Shown here in pieces: positions 54,300 through 64,000 of a stretch of 64,000 nucleotides of DNA. The notes beneath the pieces were generated by a model. The model did not search any database. It saw nothing but the letters and a program-made list of their open reading frames with translations, and was not told the origin of the DNA. Both the position numbers and the translations under genes were made by a program. The DNA is from Sabethes cyaneus. Taxonomy: Eukaryota; Arthropoda; Insecta; Diptera; Culicidae. The stretch's first letter is position 1; the number at the start of each line of letters is the position of its first letter. Where the stretch lies: assembly GCF_943734655.1 (NCBI RefSeq), contig NC_071354.1, positions 197,902,911 through 197,966,910 of the forward strand, in the 5' to 3' direction.

Positions 54300-56480
54300 A
54301 TTTTGATACCAAATAAAAGGTAGAAAGGTAAAAATAATAAAACGGAAATAGGATAAAAAGAGGAGAAATATATGATAAGACGATAGACATTTTGAAAAAA
54401 ACGACAGGAATGCCAGAAAGGATGGCGAAAACATAACATAAAGAAAAAACGGTGAACATACGACGGAGCCGAAACTGAGATCGAAAAACGAATCACGAAA
54501 GACGTAAAATTAAAAACGAAGGACGTAAGGGAAAATATAAAATACTAAGACAAAATTCGAAAAGACGACAAAAAAGTGATAAAAAGACGGCGTCAAGGTG
54601 ATGATACCAAAACTACAAAGCCCCAAAAAGACGTTAAAAACAAAAATACGACGAAAAAACAATAAAAGAGCGGCTAAAACAAACCACGAAAAGGCAAAAA
54701 GAAAATAAATGACAGAAATACGACTTAATGCCAGCGGAAATACAACGAAATAATGATTGAAAGGACGACGAAAAGGCCGCGAAACGCTGGAGAAAAAAAA
54801 ATGAACCCACGCTGATAAAGCGATGACGAGATGACGACAGAAAGACAATGAAAACTCCACGGAAAGCGAACAAAAGATGCTAAAAATTACGAAAAGACGA
54901 CAAAAATATGGTCAGCCAAAGGAAAAACCAAAAGCGAGAAACTAAAGCAGAACTATGTACTAAAAACAAAAAGCTTAAAACGGAATGCGACAGATTGTTG
55001 TGGAAAGTGAAATGCGGAAACCGTAGAACAGAAAATGAAAGACGTAAGGCGAAAGATAGAAAACAAGAGTTGAGAGACAAAAATGAAAAACAAAGACAAC
55101 AAAAAACGACGAAAAGGTGACGAATAATTTTCATTTTATTCGGACGAAACGATGATACAAATATGAAGAAACAATAAAAAGATATTAAGAAATGACGAAA
55201 ATGACACAAAGATGGCAACGGGTGACGAGAAAAAAGAACAAAAACCGAGAAATGGAAACAGAAAAATGGTAAACGATCAAGAATACTTAAAAGTTGAAAA
55301 ACGAAGGGCGAAAGTTTGAAGACAAATACGGAAAGTGAAATACGAAATACGGAAAGCGAACCGTAGAACAGAAAATGGGAGACGAACATTAAAAAATGGA
55401 GGCGAAAGACTAAGACAGCAAATACGCAACGGAAATGGACGAAGAAACGGCGCAAATGCGACGAAATGATGACACAAAAACGAAGAAAACGCAACGAAGT
55501 GGCGGTGAACCAATGACAACAACCGTCGAAGATAACAAGCAAATTAGACAAAAAGACGAGAAAAACTACAACGAGATTACAAATAAAAGAAGGATGAAAA
55601 ACAAACTAAACAAAAACACGGTAAAATGAAAAGACGCCTCGCGGAAGATAAAATATGAAAATCGTGGAAGAGAACATGAAAATCGATTATCAAAAGAAGC
55701 GACGTAAAAGACTGGAAACGAAGGACGAAAGACAAAGATAACAAAAAGATTGAAAACGAAGGACGAAAACCAAAAAAAAACAAAAAGACGATAAAACGAA
55801 AACAGAAATGCAAAGAAATAATAGCAAAGACACGGCGAAAAGACAAGGAAAAAACAAATGAAAAGACGATGACTAAACAACAAGAGATGGAGACAAGGTT
55901 TTTAGAACACGACAAAAAAGCGACGAAAATATCGCAAAAAGATGACCAAATTACAATGAAAGGATAATAAGATGGAGAAACAACGAAAGAACGACGATAG
56001 ATGAAAAACTATCCACGAGAAAGGAGAAATATGATAAACGACGAACGAAAAACAAACGGTGTAGGGCAATAGATGAAGGAAAAAGGGGAAAGATGAGCGA
56101 CGGGATGTGAAATACAAATAATGTAGAACAGAAAGTAAAAGATGAATATAGAAAGACGTAATGCGATCGAATGAAAACGAGAGACGAAAAGCGTAAAAAA
56201 CAACGCAGTGAAGACGTAACGATGACCAAAGTGCAAAGCAAAGACAACGAGGAAGCGACGTAAAAATGAAGAAAAGTTAACGAGGAACGCTGAAAATAAG
56301 AAGAAAAACATTAAAAAACGATTAAAAAGCTATGACTATGAACATTACGACGGAAAGGCGCCAAAATAACGATGAAATAAAGATACGCGAAAGACGACGC
56401 CAGAAAAGGAGAAAAGATAGCGGAAAACGGCAATACGACGACGAAACAATCATTAAAAGTTGGTTGGGGATAATCGCCGC
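54300..56480 (+). repeat. Purine-skewed degenerate array (GACGAAAA-type)
   Basis: More than 2 kb in which the plus strand is nearly free of T and is assembled from variants of gaaaagacgac, aaaaacgac, gaaatacgac and aagacga. No fixed period can be read by eye; spacing of GACGA-like cores is about 8-15 bp. Minus-strand ORFs (for example 54880-55551, 223 codons) are rich in Phe, Ser, Arg and Leu (FRRFF, SFLSF) because TAA, TAG and TGA are rare in the skewed strand; they are not genes. Confidence 0.8.
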
Positions 56481-56490
56481 CACCACAATG

Positions 56491-57949
56491 CACTATGGGC
56501 CAGAAATTAAAATTTCGGGACAAATATATTTGCGGTTAAACGGCGTGTCTCAGCTGAATGTAGTCTTCGGCAACTTTTTCAATGAAAAAATGATGCATCT
56601 TTTGAAGGGGTCGTCCAATATTTACGTGTTACTTTAACAACAATTTAAGTAATAACTTTTTGAGTAAATTATTTTTTTACCTTTTTGCTTTCAAAATATT
56701 AAAGATAAACCAATTTCAAGTATTTTTTCTGAAGATATGAAACTTCTATCTTTTATCCGTTTTCTGCAATAGACCTTTGTTTATAAACGACCCTCAAATC
56801 ACATTTCTTCTTGTAACATGTTTATTTCAACAGATAGCTCAATGTGATATTCTAGACAACATTTTGCACATAAAAGAGGAATATTTTTGCTGAAGACTGT
56901 TTTGCTTTTTCTGCATTAATTAATAAGATATAACTGTTTTTAAGCTAAAAACCGTTTGATGAAAAATGTGTACTTTTTCAAGGGTGGTGTCTTCGGAGAA
57001 GTAAAATAATAAAATATAGCGCATCTTCCTGCACTATTAGAGTGACCATGAATTCACCTATTAGGGTGATACAAACTTTTGTTTTCTTAAATAATTAAAA
57101 AAAAAAGTTTTTTTTCTCCAAAAGTTGCAGAAAATACTAAAATAAGCAACTTTGCTGAATAAAGTAACTATCTATCTCTTACCGGTTACGAAATATAATA
57201 ATATGTTAAAAAAGAGCACTCAAAAATCAATTATATTCAATAACTTTGTACACGATTATTTCATTGCTTTCAAATGTTCTACAAAGTTATTTAGTATGTT
57301 GAAATACATATTTTCTGTGAAGACTGTTTGACGCTAGGACGCATATTTATTAAGTTATAAAATGTATGAAAAACAAAATTCGCAATATTCCCAGGTACTT
57401 CCAGCCATGGTATTCCCAGGTATTCTTCGAAATACACATTTCGACAGATAGCTTTAATAATTCCCTACAAATTGGTATGCAGACTAATTGCAGATACTTG
57501 CAGATGGCTAAGATATTCGGATTTTTCATCAGACGGTTTTTAACCTAAAATCAGTTATATCTTATTAATTAATACATATAAAGTCTAGAACATCACATTG
57601 AGCTGTCTGTTGAAATAAACATGTCACAAGAAGAAATGTAATTTGAGGGGTCGTTTATAAACAAAGGTCTATTGCTGAAAATGGGTAAAAGATAGAAGTT
57701 TCATATTTTCAGAAAAATTAGTTGAAATCGGTTATTCTTTAATATTTTGAAACCAAAAAGGTGAAAAAAAGTTTACTCAAAAAGTTATTACTTAAATTGT
57801 TGTTTAAGTAACGCTTAAATATTGGACGACCCCTTCAAAATATGCATCAATTTTTTATTCAAAAAGTTGCCGAAGACCACATTGAGCTGAGACATGCTAT
57901 TTAATCGCAAATATATTTGTCCCGAAATTTTAATTTCTGGCCCATAGTG
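56491..57949. mobile_element. Long-TIR element, about 450-480 bp arms, CAATG duplication
   Basis: Left arm 56491-56968 and right arm 57516-57949 are inverted and similar along their whole length with small indels (for example cactatgggccagaaattaa, gaaacttctatcttttatcc / gggtaaaagatagaagtttc, tttgtttataaacgacccct). CAATG flanks both ends (56486-56490 and 57950-57954). The 547 bp middle is unique in the window and has no ORF over 60 codons. Family unknown to me; the long arms recall foldback elements or long-TIR MITEs. Confidence 0.85.
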
Positions 57950-57954
57950 CAATG

Positions 57955-58290
57955 TCTTTATATGTTTTTATAATTATTTCGTCGATAAACGTCGATAAAA
58001 TCAAACAAACACTCACTAAAAGTCAAAGAAACGACAAGGAAAATCCGACGAGTCGGTGATGAAAAGACTGCAAAAAAATAGTGAATCGACGGCGAAAATA
58101 CCACGAAGAGACGCCGAAAATACAATGAAAAGACGAGTAGAAACATAAAAACGATGGAAATACGACGACTCTATTTCGAAAGAAAGAAAAAATACAAAAG
58201 AAAAACAAGAAAACAGACGACGAAGATATAGCAAAAATATTGCGGTAAGACAATGGGGAAAACGACCAAAACAAAATAACGACAAGAAAT
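57955..58290 (+). repeat. Right part of the purine-skewed array
   Basis: After the insertion the same skewed text resumes (gaaacgacaaggaaaatccg, aaaagacgagtagaaac) and stops at about 58290, so the 1.46 kb element landed inside an existing array. Confidence 0.75.
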
Positions 58291-58309
58291 AATTGAGCGA
58301 AATTGTGCA

Positions 58310-58740
58310 TTTTCCTTGGGTTATAAAGACAACTGGGTTTTCCAGTGGAACTCCTTCACGATTTCCTTCACGATCAACCAGTATTCCTCAATCGGCATTA
58401 GCTCCGGAGTATTGGCTGATGACACTCTTTGGGGTCACTGTGGTAGTGACGCCATTGTCGTTGTACCACTGTTTGATCGTATTCGAATAGTGATAAAACG
58501 TTTGTCTAAAAATTTTGTTCAAAAATTGCTCTGCAATACATTTCATCATCCAGAACAACGCGTTCGTATTTGGTCAACAAATTCGCGTAGAGCTTCCTTG
58601 AGTGTTCCTCTTTACAACTTGCTTCACCTTATGGTGGGGTCAGTCTGTGCCTTGAAACTTCTTTCTCGAGTCTACCCCGTTCTTTCCTTTCAGGGAAATC
58701 CCTGCTGCACATCTCGATGATCACTTTGGGTTCTGTTTGA
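58310..58740 (-). pseudogene. Mariner/Tc1-like transposase relic
   Basis: Minus-strand blocks in different frames: KLYANLLTKYERVVLDDEMY (first Asp region), then SNTIKQWYNDNGVTTTV, then ANADIEEYWLIVKEIVKE, where IEEYW fits the third acidic residue of ITm transposases. Several stops. Subfamily not resolved; it differs from the two DD37E copies. Confidence 0.5.
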
Positions 58741-59279
58741 AAAGGGCCCTCACATTGGATTGAGTGGTCAGCCGCTTTTACTTCATTACAACTTTCGGGG
58801 TTCCTATCGGTGATGATCAGTTTGAGACATGGACATAGCGTAGATTTGTTATTCGTTTTTTTTTATAAGGGGTTTTAATCGTAGAACGGTCATTCGCCCC
58901 AAAGATTTGTTGTTTGTTTGCTTGTTTGTTTAAGATGCTTTACACCTGTCGCTGCATTCGTGGTTTGACCGTGGATTTGTGATAATTCAACAGTGTGAAC
59001 GCATGAGCGGATAGTCCGGGATTTTCATTGCGAGCGTATTGGATCCGTTCGGCACGCCCTTTGTTCCGGTGATGCCATGGTGTAAACAAATGAACTTATC
59101 TTGACAACCAATGTCAATTGTGATTTTATACATCAATTTGAATTTTGTTACACATTTATGATGCTTTTAATTTCCAAAATTAACCATCAAGACCACAATA
59201 AGAGTGCAATAAAGCTCATATCCATCAAAAATTGATTTTTCACGATGAAAACTCAGCGTTTGAAATCTAGAGCAGTCAC

Positions 59280-59610
59280 GGTAAGTTTAACTAGGGTGAT
59301 GTATCTTAATGTTATCCGCATACAACTGTCCTGTGCGGGGCGATACTAGTTTAGTGTGACATCTTTAATAAACCACGAAAACAGTAAGGGTCCCAAGATA
59401 CTGCCTTGAGAGTTTCTGTATTTATTACTAAATTAGCCAGACTGAAACAAACCCTACGTAACAGAGTATTTGGCGATTGCGTAGATGAGATTCTAACGAT
59501 ACTACTAGCGCAATAAAGGTTTCTAGTTTGTCACATTTACGCGAGGTATTTCATGATCCGCACGATCAAATGCAGCTTTCAAGTCGGTTTAAATAGCATC
59601 AAATTAACGG
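59280..59610 (-). pseudogene. Jockey-like RT relic
   Basis: The minus strand reads in pieces TDLKAAFDRADHEI near 59560, then NSQGSILGPLLFSWFIKD near 59390, and a YAD-like end near 59320. Heavily mutated fragment of RT domains 3-5. Confidence 0.6.
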
Positions 59611-59985
59611 CTCTGGTCTGGACTACGTATGCAAGGAGAACAGGAAATTTCAAACAGGATTCTGCTCGAGCCGCAATACTTTTTTGAGCTACAAGGAAAT
59701 TATTGACTTTGCTGAAATATCATGAAGACCGAAACGACAGAACTACTCTAAAATATTATTATTTTAATAAAGGTTTTTGCAAAGTGAACAGAACAAAATC
59801 GAAAAACTATGTTCTACTTCATGGAAATTTTTCAAAAACTAATCTAGGTTTGTGTGCAAAATTGCATAAAGTTATGCAGCGTCTTGGCCCGCATTTCTAT
59901 GAAACTTTTGAGAAGTTCCGAACTAACATAATAGAATTCTAGTTATTCTTGAACAAAATTTAAAAATGTCGGAAAAAAAGCAAAA

Positions 59986-60032
59986 CTCTTCTTATTCTTA
60001 TTCTTATTCCTATCCTTCCTTATTCTTATTCT
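59986..60032. repeat. (TTATTC)n microsatellite
   Basis: About seven imperfect hexamers. Confidence 0.85.
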
Positions 60033-63000
60033 TAAAGGAAAATTAACAGAAAATAATTCCTAAAATGGTTTTTGCTCTTTTTCAATGAGCGGTTAAGCTT
60101 AGAATAAACTCTTTCACTGTTGGTTTTTTTTGTTTATAGAATATGTTGGCTTGATGGTGATTCTACGAATGAAATGCCCGGAAAATTAATTGAAAAGATC
60201 CGAAACAAATTCTATCAAGCACGAAAACTATTATGAATCATCAAAACAAATTGGCTTCTATCAACTGCTGTTATGTTCCTCAATATCCTTCAAACCATAT
60301 TCGACAATGACTAGTCAGCTGTTGCCAAAGTCGTTAACTACCTATAGGACTGTGTTCAACCACAGGTTCCTACGAAACGAAACTAGGTTTCGGAAACTAA
60401 ATTTCGGAAGAAGACCTACATTGTTCTGCTATACTGCTGCAGGCGGCCTCACAGGAAATAATGCCAGATTGTGAGTCTCAATGTCAAAGGGTTATAAATT
60501 AGCTGCCGATTGTAATGGAATGCTTTGGAAACCAAACCAAACCATCGCATCGCTGCTACCGCCATCACCATCATCGTCATTTTCATAGAATCATGTGGGG
60601 GTGCAATGGAATACTTAGATCTTCACACTCCTTGAGGTTTAGTATATATATTTAGGTATCACATACATAACATTACTACTATTGTGAACAAATTTGTCCA
60701 ACACGTTGTCCGTCGTACTCCAACGCAACGATGAAGGTCTTATTGGGAGACGATGCTCAGAATGTATTTTCCTTCGCCATGTGACGTATACCCTGGGAAC
60801 ATATGTGATTGAATCGTAAGGAATGCGTTGAGTGAAATTTAATTGAGGAAATCACATTCCAAAATGTATCGTTGCAAAAGCAGGAAATCTATGATGGCGT
60901 CCGGAATGAAACGGGAATCAAATTTATCGCTTACCAGCCGTGCCGGCTGATACATTAGCTGACTCCAAAACAAAATACATAAAAATGAAATGCTTTTAAA
61001 AATAGTCTGCGTAACTGACGCTTTGCTCAAAACTGGTAATTTTCCAAAGCACCATCATCAGTCTGAAGTAAGTTTTAAACAACTGGCAGTGGGAATCGAC
61101 GGTGGTCCCAATTCTCAGTCTCAGCTCATTCCAAAATGGGACAGTTGCCGGGATAGAGAAGGAACGAAGATTAACCTGTAAGGTCATATTCCGTCGCAAT
61201 GATGGCCTGTTTTTCCCCGGTGCCGGGACGGGTTCTATCTGACTATCTTCCGAATTTCATTTTCTATCTTTTTTGGGACATTTTCATCAAACAAAAACCC
61301 CTGAAAGGGGTAAAAAACAAGTTCGATTTCGATGGGACCTGAGAAAATCATTTTCGGTCCGGGTTTGATCGAGTTTCGAGCCGATTACGTTGGGCAGGCT
61401 GGTTTGGTAAACCTGTTCATTGTTTCGGGTGGCGTGCGAAGGTAACATGTTCTTTTTCTAATTGAATTAGGAAGGGAGGTAGATGTCGTCAAATTGATAT
61501 TCACCCCTTTTTTTTCTTGATAAACTGGAAAAGATTCTCAAGACCCGTGGACGGTATCTATTTTTCTTGAAGAAAGGGGCGAAAGGATTCGTCTGTCGGT
61601 CGCGTGTGTAAAGCGGTCTGCTCACGGCAGGTAACGAATTATTTTAACCGCTTGTCAAGGTGTATAAATAAGGCACTGTAAAAATTACTGTTTGAGGGAC
61701 GGTTTACCCTAGTTTTATCATTTTTGCTTGCATCCCTATCCGGAAATCATGCTTTAAATAAAGCTTTGCAGTAACTGTTGTCTATATCTAGGCGATATTA
61801 TGGGAGCTTTCAATTGAACGCTGTTTTGGGCCCAGCAGGATGGATAACCATTTGAGCTCTATATTGATATTAAAACTATATGTTAATATTGGTATCCTGA
61901 AGATTTTTTCTCTATTGAACTGGCATGCCAAAGATAAAATTCATTCAAAAGCTCATAATATAAAAAGATTGCCTAATTAACTAAACAATTTGGGACTGAG
62001 TGATTTTTCGAAATTTCCATTTTTAAAGCCATTGCAACACGTAATTTATTCGATATTCAGGATGCATTTAAGGGCATAAAGCGATCTAGCTTGTTTTTGA
62101 TGCCTTCATTAGAAATATGTAAATAAATAGCAGTAATGAGGTAAATTATTTTGCGCTGACCTTGCCTGGAGCAAGTTCAGTTGTCTTTTCTCCAGAAGCA
62201 TTTTGCATCCAAGTGGTTTAAACAATGAAGAAACTGAGAAGGTATGGCTAATTGGCCGGCCGTAAAAGCGCTCAATTGTTTCATAAGATTTATAACTCTG
62301 AATCTATATGTCAGAATTGTTACTTTTTTCGGCAAATTTAACTAACTAGCTGAGTGCCCGATCTTACTCGGGGCGTCTTTGTCTCACAGCCACTTGAACA
62401 TCAGTTATTGTAACCGAAATGCTTATGATGCAAAAATATTACGCTTGTTCCTTTTTTGGACGTTCCTCCTCATTTGTCAGCTTTCCCTCTATTATCTACC
62501 CGGTCACTTGCACCTCTGTTTTCTTTACGGAAATCTGTATAAAACCCTATAAAAAATAGAAATAATTTTTTTCCTATTTACACCTTCCGCTTTTAACAAT
62601 GGCCATCCCACCCATAGGAAATAAATAGTTTTGTTATTGTACTTTTCTAAACACAGCTTTTTATTTATTTATTAGTTAGGTACTACATGCTATCCTAATC
62701 AAAAAAGTAGAAGGTGCAACAGTGTTTCTTCCATGGATACAACATACCTGTCGTTCCTTTCATCTCACTTCAAGACAAAACTTGTTTCTAAACAATGTGT
62801 TTAGTCTCACCACCAGGAGCAAGAATGCACAAATTATTGGCTGAGCCCACACTGGAACATGCCACAAAAATTGACCATGAGAAAAACATGGTGTTCTCAG
62901 ATCACCTCCATACTGTTTGAATGAATGTCTCTGTAACTCAAATATAGTCGACCTTGGCTTAGCATTAATAATAGAACACTTTTTATACGGGAGTAATTCT

Positions 63001-63139
63001 CGCTGAAACGGGGCCACTGCTGACACGACGTCTTCAAATATTGGAACTTTTGCGCTTAATTGGTAGAAAATGGTTAAAAAATTAGAATTACACTTTTGAT
63101 ACCTCGAAATAGTGGACCCCTCGTGCGCCAAGGGGTCTA
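60033..63139. other. No gene recognised
   Basis: 61000-61700 is more balanced and single-copy in appearance; the rest is AT-rich. No ORF with a domain. Confidence 0.4.
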
Positions 63140-64000
63140 ACAGGTTTCATTTTAAAACCACCATTAGAAAGCTAAGAAAAAATGCTACAAGAAACATTCA
63201 TAAAATTAGGTGTGCAATGTCATTAACTGAATAAAACAACCAGTTACCAGCAAGGTTCACATTTTTCATATATTGTGGTATTTCCAACATTTGCTATGAA
63301 ACAAACTACAAACGACATGATAATGTAAAGAGGAGATCTTGGATTTGGCCGCCATGTTGGATTTTATAAAAAAATCGCCGTTTTTGCCATAATCCCCCCA
63401 ACCGATTTTAATTTCAAGACCACCAACGGAAAGCTGAGAAAAAATTCTATGAAAAACATTCATCAAGTTAGGTGTGCAATGGCATTAACTAAATAAAACA
63501 ATTAATTTTCTGTAGCAAGATATTCCATTATATGAGAGTTGTTAACCTTGATACAGATAATTAATTGTTTCGTTTATTTAATGCCACTACACATGCAATT
63601 TGATGAATGTTCCTTGTAGCATTTTTTCTCAGCTTTCCATTGGTGGTCTTAAAATTAAAATGGGTTGGGGGGATCATGGCGAAAACGACAATTTTTGATA
63701 AAATCCAACATGGCGGTCAAATCCAAGATGGCCGTCGATTTTTTTCACTTCGTTTATAAACCCTATCTCGCCTCTTTGCAAAACCGTGTCCTTTCATAGC
63801 AAATTTTGGAAATTTCACAATAATTATATGAAAATTGTGAACCTTGCTACGATTAACTGGTTGTTTTATTTAGTTAATGGCATAGCACACATAATTTTAT
63901 GAATGTTTCTTGTAGCATTTTTCCTCAGCTTTCCAATGGTGGTCTTAAAATGAAAATCTGTTGGTGGGCTGATGGTGAAAACGGCGATTTTTTGATAAAA
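63140..64000. mobile_element. Foldback repeat running off the window end
   Basis: The block accaccattagaaagctaag ... gtgtgcaatgtcattaactg at about 63160-63235 recurs forward at about 63419-63500 and inverted at about 63570-63655 and 63865-63950. Linking segments (gccgccatgttggattttat / gataaaatccaacatggcgg) are also inverted. Centre of symmetry is near 63530. Each arm carries about one and a half 265-300 bp subunits; the right arm continues beyond the window. Confidence 0.75.

Noticed and set aside
54880..55551. 223-codon minus ORF in the purine-rich array, with similar neighbours at 54510-56311
   Set aside because: Phe/Ser/Arg/Leu repeats in every minus frame follow from the T-poor plus strand. 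No start context, domain or codon bias.

Overview
The window looks like a dipteran, most probably mosquito (Culicidae, Aedes-like), nuclear genome segment. There are no bacterial-style operons. AT-rich non-coding DNA is packed with decayed non-LTR retrotransposons (L2/Daphne-like, Jockey-like, RTE-like, LOA-clade), DD37E mariner relics and many MITE or foldback elements. The only host gene I can support lies on the minus strand: a PDZ-domain muscle Z-disc protein whose sequence matches the insect Zasp66 family. The species is inferred from style and gene identity; no search was run.

Host gene. The first coding exon (44496-44612, minus) encodes the start of a PDZ domain. It joins in phase, across a 26 kb intron, to exon 2 (18116-18438), which finishes the PDZ domain, and then to exon 3 (17868-18051), which carries a Zasp-motif-like stretch. 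Reading through the exon 3 donor gives a short tail, a stop codon and an AATAAA about 400 bp further on, which suggests a short alternative isoform. Later exons are probably left of position 1. Most of 18-44 kb is therefore one intron, and 1-17 kb is intron or 3' flank.

Transposon layout. 1-2172 is an almost intact non-LTR RT, 5' end off the window. 2570-4190 is a dead RTE copy split by a repeat insertion. 9550-12375 holds LOA-EN and Jockey-like RT relics split by a 1.5 kb DNA element with CCCGCT-rich ends. 12935-14150 holds an RTE relic and a mariner relic. 21185-23620 is a Jockey-like element broken by a TTA-flanked MITE. 27466-31737 is a 4.3 kb element bounded by inverted subterminal repeats and carrying a TTAA MITE. 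36420-39945 is an RTE copy with a LOA element and a reverse RTE tail inserted in it. 40086-42420 holds a foldback and two RT relics. 47294-48701 is a complete but dead DD37E mariner with both ends. 54300-58290 is a strongly purine-skewed array split by a 1.46 kb element with roughly 450 bp inverted arms. 58310-59610 holds mariner and RT relics. The window ends inside a large foldback (63140 to the edge).

I found no tRNA or rRNA gene, no CRISPR array and no novel protein system. The unexplained material is structural: strand-skewed degenerate arrays, long-arm palindromes, and DNA elements defined by subterminal repeat clusters without any recognisable transposase.
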